Below are positions 16,953-25,201 of a stretch of DNA of 64,000 nt, piece by piece (positions within the stretch are counted from its first letter, which is position 1; every line of letters begins with the position of its first letter). Location of the stretch: contig JAFXKH010000009.1 of NCBI GenBank assembly GCA_017531795.1, forward strand, positions 1 to 64,000, read 5' to 3'. The stretch comes from Clostridia bacterium (GTDB lineage Bacteria; Bacillota; Clostridia; Christensenellales; Pumilibacteraceae). Both the position numbers and the translations under genes were made by a program. The notes below the pieces were generated by a model. It was not told the DNA's origin and did no database searches. It was given only the letters and a program-made list of their open reading frames with translations.

Positions 16953-17618
16953 TTATTCGTTATTTTCGACGGTATTATCTGCTTCTATAACAACATAAGA
17001 TCCTTCCCCGTCTTCTAAAAACTCCGGCTTTTCTTCTTCGGGAATTTCGAATTGATTATACAAACTATCCGTTTCCATTTGCCTGGTTTTAAGTTCTTCA
17101 ATGCTTTGAAGCAAGTCTTCATAATCGGGCAGTTGTTCCACGCTTTCAAGTTTGAAACGTTTCAAAAACTCGTCCGTAGTTCCGTAAAGCTTTGGATGAC
17201 CGATGGTTTCTTTTATTCCAACCACCTCTATCATACCAAGATTAACGAGCGTTTGAAAAGTATAATCGCAATTAACTCCTCTTATCGCCTCAACTTCAAG
17301 TTTCGTGACAGGTTGCTTATACGCAATTATCGCTATCGTTTCCATCGTTGCGCGAGATAATTCTTTTTCTCTTATGGGATTCAGAACGCTCGCTACTTCT
17401 TCTTTATAATCGGAGTTCGTGGCGAACTGCAATTTCCCATTATATTCCAAAAGTTGAATTCCGCATTTACCGCCAAACTTTTCTTTCAATCTTTTTACGG
17501 CTTTTTTGATTTCACTTTTTTGCAATTCCAAGCTCGAAGCAATATCTTCCATTTTGAGCGGTTCGCCCGAAAGAAACAATAAGGCTTCAAGTACGTTGTC
17601 AATTTTATTTATGTCCAT
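16953..17618 (-). CDS. scpB: segregation and condensation protein B
   Basis: A 221-residue winged-helix partner of ScpA in the SMC condensin complex. LEALLFLSGEPL at the N-terminus, the middle ETIAIIAYKQPVTKLEVEAIRGV and LIEVVG/PKLYGTTDEFL-like segments are family hallmarks. The C-terminal ~40 residues are acidic and variable. It lies 10 bases after scpA. Confidence 0.95.
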   Translation of the reverse strand: MDINKIDNVLEALLFLSGEPLKMEDIASSLELQKSEIKKAVKRLKEKFGGKCGIQLLEYNGKLQFATNSDYKEEVASVLNPIREKELSRATMETIAIIAYKQPVTKLEVEAIRGVNCDYTFQTLVNLGMIEVVGIKETIGHPKLYGTTDEFLKRFKLESVEQLPDYEDLLQSIEELKTRQMETDSLYNQFEIPEEEKPEFLEDGEGSYVVIEADNTVENNE

Positions 17619-17628
17619 TTGTTTTCCT

Positions 17629-18396
17629 TTATATTTTAATGAGTTCTATGTTTCCAAATATTTCCGTTTGCACCGCTGTCAAATATTGTAACTTCATCAA
17701 TTCCAAAAGGGCTTGGAAGGTCGTTATTACTTCATTGACAGTGGCTTCTTCGTCAAAAAGTTCGGTAAATAATACTTGCGGTTTGACTATGAGCGCGCCT
17801 TTAATTTGTTCAATCTTGTCGTTTACAGTAAAAGGATCTCTGACAATTTCACGCGTTTTCACTTCTAGCGAACGCTTTTCCGCGCGCTCATATAACTTGC
17901 GAAGCGCTTCAAGCATTCCTTCCATAGTCATATCTTTCAGCACCGTACGCTCGTCGCCTACCGTCTTATCAGGTTCACGATAGTGCATACCTATCGTTTC
18001 CATATTTTTCAATTTTTCAGTTTCTTTTTTATAAAGTTCGTACTCTTCCAAACGTCTTATAAGTTCACTTCCGTCGTCCACATCTTCGGCTTGCGGTTGT
18101 TCAGGCTTAGGCAATAACGCTTTCGCCTTTATTTCAAGCAAATACGCCGCCATACCCAAAAATTCGGAAGCTTTATCAATATCAACTTGCTCAATATCTT
18201 CAAGATATTCAAGAAACTGTTTTGTGATATCCGAAATATAAATATCGCAAATACGGATTTTTGCTCTTTTTATAAGATGCAAAAGTAAATCAAGCGGACC
18301 TTCAAAAGCGTCTAATTTTATTTTTAATCCCGTACTTTCTTCCAAGGAATCGTTATCAAGTTCATATTCCTTAAAATCATCCATTTCTTCTATCAT
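17629..18396 (-). CDS. scpA: segregation and condensation protein A
   Basis: A 255-residue kleisin that bridges the SMC heads in chromosome condensation and segregation. The N-terminal domain contains LDAFEGPLDLLLHLIKRAKI and DIYISDITKQFLEYL, the linker is charged, and the C-terminal winged helix ends in TFQALLELMKLQ. I choose the ATG at 18396, which overlaps the M50 gene stop (ATGA) and has GGGAG upstream. The frame stays open further upstream without family similarity. Confidence 0.94.
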   Translation of the reverse strand: MIEEMDDFKEYELDNDSLEESTGLKIKLDAFEGPLDLLLHLIKRAKIRICDIYISDITKQFLEYLEDIEQVDIDKASEFLGMAAYLLEIKAKALLPKPEQPQAEDVDDGSELIRRLEEYELYKKETEKLKNMETIGMHYREPDKTVGDERTVLKDMTMEGMLEALRKLYERAEKRSLEVKTREIVRDPFTVNDKIEQIKGALIVKPQVLFTELFDEEATVNEVITTFQALLELMKLQYLTAVQTEIFGNIELIKI

Positions 18397-19139
18397 AGCA
18401 CCGCTCCCATACCAAACATCATTGTAAACAACGATAATATTCCGCCCTGAATCCAATATGAACAAGTATCTAAATATAATCCAAGTATATCAACGTATTT
18501 AATCCAAGAAATATCAGCATACGACTGCACGTAATAAACACCCAAATGAAGAGCAAAAAGTCCTATCAAAATATAATTTCCATACATTCTGATGAAATTT
18601 ATAAATTTGTTATTACGTTTTGCAAACGCCTCGATAATCTTAAATCCATCAAGTGGTCCAATCGGTATTATATTAAACAAAAACAACATTATGTTTATTT
18701 GCGCAAATAATTTAAAAAACCAACTTAAAAACAGATATAAATACATAGGCATTCCCATGCCAAAGCATAAAATCAAAGCATAAAAGAATAACCCTATTAT
18801 TGCAGCAGAAATATTATAAACTACGCCCGCTATTGCAACGGTAAATAATCCCCTTCTCGGTTTTTTGAAATTATACGGATTTACAGGAACGGGCTTCGCG
18901 TAACCAAACCCAATTACAAAAAGCATCAAAAAGCCTATGGGATCAAAATGTACGATCGGATTCATCGTCAATCTACCGTTCACTTTGGCGGTAAGATCGC
19001 CGTTCCATTTAGCGACCAAGCCATGAGCAATTTCATGCGGAACTATAGCCAGATATATAGCAAGCAAAAAAGCAATTAGCGCTAATATAACAAGCACAGG
19101 CTCACCGGTTGTATGCCAAATATCTATAACAAAGTTCAT
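18393..19139 (-). CDS. site-2 protease family (M50) membrane metalloprotease
   Basis: A 248-residue polytopic protein. The zinc motif HEIAH lies in the first part of the chain (VPHEIAHGLVAKWNGD), MNPIVHFDPIGFLM follows, and the third ligand region is IPIGPLDGFKI. Five or six hydrophobic segments are visible. This compact form without PDZ domain resembles the YwhC/rhomboid-like M50 group. AAGGAGAG precedes the ATG at 19139. It is the first gene of the scpAB unit, an arrangement common in Firmicutes. The substrate is unknown. Confidence 0.9.
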   Translation of the reverse strand: MNFVIDIWHTTGEPVLVILALIAFLLAIYLAIVPHEIAHGLVAKWNGDLTAKVNGRLTMNPIVHFDPIGFLMLFVIGFGYAKPVPVNPYNFKKPRRGLFTVAIAGVVYNISAAIIGLFFYALILCFGMGMPMYLYLFLSWFFKLFAQINIMLFLFNIIPIGPLDGFKIIEAFAKRNNKFINFIRMYGNYILIGLFALHLGVYYVQSYADISWIKYVDILGLYLDTCSYWIQGGILSLFTMMFGMGAVL

Positions 19140-19221
19140 ATTCTCTCCTTTATCCAAGCCTCGGGAGAAGTATATCACTTTTATAAAAAATAGTCAAATA
19201 CTTTATTAAACATAAATCACT

Positions 19222-20394
19222 TTACCATTTTTCAATCATTTCTCCAAGTACATCCATATATCCTCTTTCATTGAGATCTGATGAGGCTAAAAGTTCACAC
19301 TCAAAAACCGTTTTATCACCCGATAAAACCTTTATTTTTCCCACCGTTTCCCCACTACAAACAGGCAATTTTATATTCTCGCAAAACTCGATTTTAGTTG
19401 AGACCGTTTTATCTTCACCCTTTCTGAAAAGTAAAAATCCATCTTCTTTGGGTTTTATAGTCGCAAACTTCTCTCTCGAATTAGGAACAAAAAGTTTTTC
19501 TTCACAGTCAATATTCTTAAAAACAACTTGTTTCGTTTCGTAGTTTGCAAACCCATAGTCAAACAATTTGCAAATCTCAGCATTTCTCTTTTTTGAGGTT
19601 TCCGCGCCCGTTATTACTGAAATCAGTCTTGTGCCGTTGCGCTTTGCCGTAGCAGATAAACAATACATGGCTTCGTTGGTAAATCCGGTTTTTCCGCCGT
19701 CACAACCTTCGTAAGCGCGAACCAATTTATTCGTATTCGTAAGCATAGTTTTTCTGCCAGACGGGTGCTGAAAGTCGAAAGTGAAGATTTTTGAATAATT
19801 GTAATAATCTTCGTGCTTTATAAGTTCTCTGAACATTATGCTCGCATCGTATGCGCATGAATATTGATTTGTCATAGGCAAACCCGTGCAGTTTACAAAA
19901 TTAGTATTCTCCATTAAAAGCGATTTTGCTTTTTCGTTCATTTTTGCAACAAAGCCTTCAACGCTTCCTGAAATTCTTTCAGCTATCGCAACGCAAGCAT
20001 CATTTGCAGAAGCGACAACAATCGCCTTTAATAATTCTGTTACTTTATATTCGGCGTGAGAATCCAAAAACGCTTGACTACCGCCCATCGAGGATGCATT
20101 TTCACTTACTATTACGTTTTCGTCAAAACTTAATCCACCTTTTTCAATTTCCTCAAAAGCAAGAAGCAACGTCATAATTTTTACCATACTTGCCACAGGC
20201 TTTTTCTCTTTTGCGTTTTTTTCGTATAAAACAGTTCCGGTATTCGCATCAATCAAAACTGCCGACGGCGAAGAAATTTCACACGCAAACTCTTGCGGTA
20301 AAATCGTGGCATTTGCAACTGTCGCAAATGAAAATGAGGTCAAAATTATTGCTATCGCTAGCGACAAAAAAAGTATCTTAGTGTTTTTTATCAT
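19222..20394 (-). CDS. D-alanyl-D-alanine carboxypeptidase (PBP5-like)
   Basis: A 390-residue exported S11 peptidase with signal peptide (residues 1-30, ending ANA), active site S69-M-V-K72, SAN in VASANDACVAI and KTG in GGKTGFT. Residues ~290-385 form the beta-rich C-terminal domain of the PBP5/DacA/DacF group and the end is amphipathic. It is the second D,D-carboxypeptidase in 5 kb; this longer one is the likelier of the two to act in vegetative growth, but dacF of sporulation is possible. GGAGG precedes the ATG. Confidence 0.9.
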   Translation of the reverse strand: MIKNTKILFLSLAIAIILTSFSFATVANATILPQEFACEISSPSAVLIDANTGTVLYEKNAKEKKPVASMVKIMTLLLAFEEIEKGGLSFDENVIVSENASSMGGSQAFLDSHAEYKVTELLKAIVVASANDACVAIAERISGSVEGFVAKMNEKAKSLLMENTNFVNCTGLPMTNQYSCAYDASIMFRELIKHEDYYNYSKIFTFDFQHPSGRKTMLTNTNKLVRAYEGCDGGKTGFTNEAMYCLSATAKRNGTRLISVITGAETSKKRNAEICKLFDYGFANYETKQVVFKNIDCEEKLFVPNSREKFATIKPKEDGFLLFRKGEDKTVSTKIEFCENIKLPVCSGETVGKIKVLSGDKTVFECELLASSDLNERGYMDVLGEMIEKW

Positions 20395-20442
20395 AAAAAA
20401 TCCTCCAAGAGGATTTTGCGTAAATTTTTACAAAATATGTAT

Positions 20443-21048
20443 TTATAAAAAGAAAGAAAAAATAATCATTATAAAATACTTAATAAAAAACGCTATAAAA
20501 TATATCGACAAAAAAGTAACTAACGATAATATAATTTTTGATAAACTATAATTACATCCGAATTTTCTTTTTTCGTAAGTGACTTTCCAAACAAAACAAA
20601 AAGCAAAAAATAGTAATATATCTCCAACCAAAGATAATAAAGCGTAAACAATCGTAAACGGTAACGCAATTATTCCATATATCCGTATAATATAAACAAC
20701 GCAACCACCTTGAAAATAGCCAAAAACAATAGAGGCTATAAACAAAAATATATGAGCAAAAGGTATATGTGAAAGAAGGATAAGCGACAATGTTATAATT
20801 ATAAATAGCAGTAATGAAGAAAATAAATATTGCAAAAAACCACCCTGCTCAATAAATATGTATAACGAGTTCCAATGCGCTGAAAAAGCAAATACTGCAT
20901 CAACAGGCTTTGACGCAGAAACTATACCAACGACAAGACCGACGATAAGAGCGACAATAAAAGCGACGATTTTGAATTTATTATTCAAAATAAAATCTTT
21001 TGCGCTGTCAATTTTGGACACTATAAAATATTTTAATTCCTTCTTCAT
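20443..21048 (-). CDS. polytopic membrane protein, SpoIIM-like
   Basis: A 201-residue protein with about five transmembrane segments. Its layout, an N-terminal basic stretch and TM1, a ~40-residue loop, then packed helices including GYFQGGCVVYIIRIYGIIAL, resembles SpoIIM, which acts with SpoIID and SpoIIP in engulfment. Sequence identity to SpoIIM by eye is weak. It sits directly after spoIVB, where spo0A is normally found. If not SpoIIM, it is an unassigned integral membrane protein. Confidence 0.45.
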   Translation of the reverse strand: MKKELKYFIVSKIDSAKDFILNNKFKIVAFIVALIVGLVVGIVSASKPVDAVFAFSAHWNSLYIFIEQGGFLQYLFSSLLLFIIITLSLILLSHIPFAHIFLFIASIVFGYFQGGCVVYIIRIYGIIALPFTIVYALLSLVGDILLFFAFCFVWKVTYEKRKFGCNYSLSKIILSLVTFLSIYFIAFFIKYFIMIIFSFFL

Positions 21049-21097
21049 TTGTACTTTATATGAGAAATAATGACAATATATGCCTAAATATTCAATA

Positions 21098-21130
21098 AAT
21101 AGCGTACTATGTCACACATAATACGCTATT
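21098..21130 (-). terminator. hairpin at the end of spoIVB
   Basis: Stem AATAGCGTA / TACGCTATT, with an inner ATGT/ACAT pairing after a 2-base mismatch. It overlaps the spoIVB stop codon and is followed by a weak TTTATT tract, so it is a terminator-like hairpin of moderate strength. Confidence 0.5.
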
Positions 21131-22109
21131 ATTCGCCCAAAATCCAGTCAATATATACACCATATCCATAAATTGAATCATTAGTGAAAACATGTGTCAA
21201 TGCGCCGACTAATCTGCCGTTTTGAAGAATCGGACTACCACTCATCCCTTGCAGAATTCCTTTTGTCGCGCTTATCAATTTTTCATCAACAATTCTTATT
21301 ACCATCCCCTTTTCCGACGGAGTACATTGCAATGAAGTTTTTACTATTTCTATATCGAAAAATTCCGGTTCGTTATTTATTGTAGTCACGAGCGTAGCCT
21401 TACCCGGTCTTATTACTGTTCTATTTGCCGTTTCATAATAAGTTCCCTTTTTCTCAGAAAGCATCCGCCCACTCAGCCCGAATCTTGCGTTTGCAGAAAT
21501 ATAACCGGTAGCCTCTCCGCTACTCTTTCCTATTAATTTCCCCGGAACATTTTTTTTAGGCAAACAATTTCCACAAAGTACGCAATCGTAGATTTTTCCG
21601 TCCCGACAATCAAAAGCAGACGTACTGTCAACGTCCCGTACTGAATGGCCCAGCGCATAAAATATTCCGTCGTCAGTATAACACGTCATCGTCCCTATGC
21701 CCGACAATCCGTCTTTCATAGAAAAGCCTAAAACAGCCTTCCCCGAACAAACGTCTCTTGGCGGAACTATGTTTATTTTTTGTAATCGATCGTTACGCAA
21801 AACAGTCATGTTCAAAGGATAACTCACCGCTTCGTTTTGCAGATAAGAATATACGTCACTTCGTGATTCTACAACGTAATCATTAATACTTTTTATAACG
21901 TCACCAACTTTTACTCCTTCTTTGCCTGCCAAGGATTCATTAACTTCGGTAACGATTGGCCCATCACTATACATCTCCATGCATATAGGATATCCGCCAA
22001 GATACACTTTTAACGGAATATCTTGCGCAAATGCTTGCTGTGGGGTTATTCCTATTACGCATACAAGATAAAGTACAATCAAATACGCATGTCGAGCAAT
22101 TTTACTCAT
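21129..22109 (-). CDS. spoIVB: SpoIVB serine peptidase
   Basis: A 326-residue S55 signalling protease. In Bacillus it is made in the forespore and triggers sigma-K activation in the mother cell. An N-terminal signal anchor (residues ~6-28) is followed by a PDZ domain (ESLAGKEGVKVGDVIKSIND), and the catalytic domain holds the His in YALGHSVRD and the Ser in QGMSGSPI. The ATG at 22109 lacks a clear ribosome-binding site; a TTG five codons upstream is possible. It follows recN as in most spore formers, but spo0A does not follow it. Confidence 0.92.
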   Translation of the reverse strand: MSKIARHAYLIVLYLVCVIGITPQQAFAQDIPLKVYLGGYPICMEMYSDGPIVTEVNESLAGKEGVKVGDVIKSINDYVVESRSDVYSYLQNEAVSYPLNMTVLRNDRLQKINIVPPRDVCSGKAVLGFSMKDGLSGIGTMTCYTDDGIFYALGHSVRDVDSTSAFDCRDGKIYDCVLCGNCLPKKNVPGKLIGKSSGEATGYISANARFGLSGRMLSEKKGTYYETANRTVIRPGKATLVTTINNEPEFFDIEIVKTSLQCTPSEKGMVIRIVDEKLISATKGILQGMSGSPILQNGRLVGALTHVFTNDSIYGYGVYIDWILGE

Positions 22110-22145
22110 ACGAATATATTGCAACGAGAGCGTTTGGGTTATTCA

Positions 22146-22179
22146 AAGAAAAACAAGCAAAGCTTTAAGCCTTGCTTGT
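22146..22179 (-). terminator. intrinsic terminator after recN
   Basis: Twelve-base stem ACAAGCAAGGCT / AGCTTTGCTTGT with a 3-base loop (one G-T pair), then TTTTT, 20 bases after the recN stop. It separates the housekeeping unit from spoIVB. Confidence 0.9.
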
Positions 22180-22199
22180 AAAAATATAGAAATTAACAA

Positions 22200-23897
22200 T
22201 TATACGATAGACGTTTTGTATTTTTCGCTCCACTCTTTCATTTCAATTGCGCTTTGCTTTGATGCAGAACTAATATCTCTGCTTCCGGACAAGCGCGATA
22301 TTTCATCAATCATTTCTTCCCTGTTTAATTTCTTGACGTTCGTTTTCGTAGTAACTCCGTCTGTATTCTTTTCTATAAAGTATTGAACGTCTGCCATAGA
22401 AGCGATTTGCGGTAAGTGCGTTACGCAAAGAACTTGTCCGTATCTGGAAATATTCGCAAGCTTTTTCGCCACTTCCTGACCGATTTTACCGCTTATCCCC
22501 GTATCTATTTCATCAAAAATAAGAGTGCTTACGCTATTATATTTACTAGAAATTACTTTAAGCGCCAGCATAAATCTCGACATTTCACCGCCCGAAATAA
22601 TTTTGATTAATGGCAATAACGGTTGTCCGAGATTAGGCGATAATAAGAATTCAATATCATCAGCGCCGTTAACGGAAAGTTTATCCTCAAATTCGTCACG
22701 CGACGGATAATCAGCAAAGCAAACTTTGAACTCAGAATTTTTCATACCCAAAGTTTCCAATTCAGCTTTTACGTCGTTTTCAAAACAAAGAGCGCATTTT
22801 CTTCGAGCATCGGACAATGATTTTCCGATTAGGTATAGTTCGTCCAAAATACGTTGCCGTTCCGCTTGTAAAAACTCGTACTCTTCGTCACTATCGGTTA
22901 ACGTATCAAGTTCAGCTTTCATAACGCTTAACTTTTGCGGAAGGTTTGAAAGATCGCCATACTTTTTCTTTATATTTCGAAGTAACGCCAAACGCGTTTC
23001 CGCTTGGTCTAATTCATTTTCGTCAAAATCCACCGCTTTAAGCAAATCACTCATAGAAGATGCAACGTCATCTAATTCCACGGAAATAGAATTCAATCTT
23101 TGACAAAGTTCAGCATACTCCGCCGATATGTTTTCGATTTGACCGATATTTTTTGCAGACTCGTACACTCCGTCCAACCCTGCATTTTCACCGCAGAGCG
23201 CTTCAACCGCGCGAGCAAGCGCATATTTGATTTTTTCGCTATGAAGGGCTTTGTTGCGGAAGTCAAGAATTTCATCTTCTTCCCCATCCAAAACGTTTGC
23301 GTTTTCTATTTCGTTAATTTGGTACGAAAGCATATCTATTCGACGAGCGCGTTCGGATTCGTCCCCTATGGAATTGAGTTTTTTAGTCAAATCCTGATAC
23401 GCGCCATATTTTTGGGCGTACAATAGTAGCGATTTTTCAATATCTTTGCGCGCGTACGCGTCCAAAACAACGGCATGCTCTTTTTTATTTGCAAGTACTT
23501 GATACTCGTTCTGACCGCAAATGTCCACAAAATTAGACATAATGCATTTTAACATTTTCGCAGTTACGCTTTTTCCGTTAATCCTGATTTCATTTTTTCC
23601 ATCTGCCGAAAATTTTCGGGTAACGATAATTTCTACGTCAGCATCTAAACCGTATTCTGTCAAAAACTCCGTTTGTGCTTCGTCAGAAAAAGAAAAATAC
23701 CCCTCTACGAAACCGTTGGTTTGTCCATAGCTGAGCATAGTTTTATCGTACTTACCTCCCATAAGGAGCATAAGCGCGTCAACCACAATAGATTTGCCCG
23801 CGCCCGTTTCACCGCTAAGAACGTTAAGGTTTCCCGAAAGTTCAAGTTCAGCATCCGAAATCAGCGCAAGGTTTTTTATGGTTATTCGCTCCAACAT
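22200..23897 (-). CDS. recN: DNA repair protein RecN
   Basis: A 565-residue SMC-like ATPase for double-strand break repair. Walker A is GETGAGKS near residue 35, two coiled-coil arms span ~150-370, the signature LSPN...SGGEMSRFMLALK and Walker B TLIFDEIDTGISG follow. HLPQIASMAD near the C-terminus is also typical. It lies four bases from argR. Confidence 0.95.
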   Translation of the reverse strand: MLERITIKNLALISDAELELSGNLNVLSGETGAGKSIVVDALMLLMGGKYDKTMLSYGQTNGFVEGYFSFSDEAQTEFLTEYGLDADVEIIVTRKFSADGKNEIRINGKSVTAKMLKCIMSNFVDICGQNEYQVLANKKEHAVVLDAYARKDIEKSLLLYAQKYGAYQDLTKKLNSIGDESERARRIDMLSYQINEIENANVLDGEEDEILDFRNKALHSEKIKYALARAVEALCGENAGLDGVYESAKNIGQIENISAEYAELCQRLNSISVELDDVASSMSDLLKAVDFDENELDQAETRLALLRNIKKKYGDLSNLPQKLSVMKAELDTLTDSDEEYEFLQAERQRILDELYLIGKSLSDARRKCALCFENDVKAELETLGMKNSEFKVCFADYPSRDEFEDKLSVNGADDIEFLLSPNLGQPLLPLIKIISGGEMSRFMLALKVISSKYNSVSTLIFDEIDTGISGKIGQEVAKKLANISRYGQVLCVTHLPQIASMADVQYFIEKNTDGVTTKTNVKKLNREEMIDEISRLSGSRDISSASKQSAIEMKEWSEKYKTSIV

Positions 23898-23901
23898 AAA
23901 G

Positions 23902-24348
23902 TTACAGCATCTCCTTTAACGTACTTGCAATATCACAAGCCGTTTCGCTATTTTTGGAAATAACGAGCACGGTATCGTCACCTGCCACACATCCAAGCAC
24001 GTTTTCATCGTCCATTCTGTCTATCGTCATACCTACGGTGGATGCGCCACCCGGAATAGTCTTTATAACGATCAAATTTTGAGCAGGAGTTATAGCAAGA
24101 ACGGCGTGACGATATATATTTGCGATGTTTGCCGAAAAATGTTTGGAGTGAGAAGTCTCTTTAACGTATCTTTGACGACCTTTTTCGTTTACTTTTATGA
24201 GTCCCAATTCTTTAATATCGCGGGATACTGTTGCCTGCGTTACGGTAAACCCCGATTCGATTAGTTCGTTAGCAAGGTCTTCCTGAGTTTCAATAGGCTT
24301 GTCCGCAATAAGTTCGAGAATTTTAAATTGTCTTGCATTACGTGCCAT
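23902..24348 (-). CDS. argR: arginine repressor ArgR/AhrC
   Basis: A 148-residue transcription factor. Residues 1-70 form the winged helix (RQFKILELI, QATVSRDIKELGL) and the C-terminal half the hexamerisation and arginine-binding domain, with GCVAGDDTVLVI as the ligand loop. Its usual place in Clostridia is between nadK and recN, as here. Its targets would be arginine metabolism genes elsewhere; none is in the window. Confidence 0.94.
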   Translation of the reverse strand: MARNARQFKILELIADKPIETQEDLANELIESGFTVTQATVSRDIKELGLIKVNEKGRQRYVKETSHSKHFSANIANIYRHAVLAITPAQNLIVIKTIPGGASTVGMTIDRMDDENVLGCVAGDDTVLVISKNSETACDIASTLKEML

Positions 24349-25174
24349 TACACTCTACCTCCTTGATAATTCCACCGTTTAATTTATAATTCATTCTTTT
24401 GTAGAAATTCGTTTTTTCTAAACTTATAAACATCGCTTCTGTTTGTGATTTTTTTACAATAATTTTTCTCGTCAATTCTTCATGAACTACGCCGTCTGCA
24501 ATTACACAAGAAGGCTCGTTACTTATTATTTCAACAACTTCATCATCATTGATGACAATGGGCTTCAAAGATAATTGATGACAGTTCAAGGGAACGAGAA
24601 GATTACACTTGACGTGCGGACTCATTACGGGACCGCCTGACGAAAGCGCATACCCGGTAGAACCCGTTGGAGTACTTACCATATATCCGTCTCCCTTAAA
24701 ACAACCTATATTCGAACCGCCTACGTTGACCGATAAAGTCACCGTCCTGCCAATATTCGGCTTATAAAGCACTATTTCATTTAAGGCGATTAATCTACGG
24801 TTGTTTATTACCGTTTCCAACATACTTCGCTTTGAAAGAAAGTAATCGCCTTTTTTCAAACGCAATACGCACTCTTCTAATCTATCTGCCGTGCATTCGG
24901 AAAGAAAGCCGAGTTGTCCAAGATTTATTCCAAGTACGGGAGTGTTTTTTTCCGCAGAAAAATTTACCGCGGAAAGAATCGTTCCATCACCGCCAAGAGC
25001 AATTACCACGTCTGTTTTTTTATTGTTTGAAAAATAGTCAACTCCGTCAATATGCTTTTTCAAAGTTTCGTGCACCAAAAAATCGACGTCCTCTCTACGG
25101 AGCAAGTCTATCAATTTTTTTGTGACAAACAAATTAACGTCACGTTCGGGATTTGAATATATTCCAACTATCAT
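24338..25174 (-). CDS. nadK: NAD kinase
   Basis: A 278-residue enzyme that phosphorylates NAD to NADP. ALGGDGTIL is the catalytic GGDGT motif, NLGQLGFLSE follows, and TPTGSTGYALSSGGPVMSP is the NAD-binding block. I use the ATG at 25174; TTG codons lie six codons further out and neither has a visible ribosome-binding site. It overlaps argR by 11 bases. tlyA, usually between dxs and nadK, is missing. Confidence 0.94.
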   Translation of the reverse strand: MIVGIYSNPERDVNLFVTKKLIDLLRREDVDFLVHETLKKHIDGVDYFSNNKKTDVVIALGGDGTILSAVNFSAEKNTPVLGINLGQLGFLSECTADRLEECVLRLKKGDYFLSKRSMLETVINNRRLIALNEIVLYKPNIGRTVTLSVNVGGSNIGCFKGDGYMVSTPTGSTGYALSSGGPVMSPHVKCNLLVPLNCHQLSLKPIVINDDEVVEIISNEPSCVIADGVVHEELTRKIIVKKSQTEAMFISLEKTNFYKRMNYKLNGGIIKEVECNGT

Positions 25175-25201
25175 ATCGCTATTATACAACAATATAAATA
25201 A

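Noticed and set aside
21054..21083. A sigma-E-like promoter upstream of the SpoIIM-like gene
   Set aside because: The -10-like CATATAAAG lies so close to the ATG that transcription would start at or inside the first codon, and the -35 match is partial.
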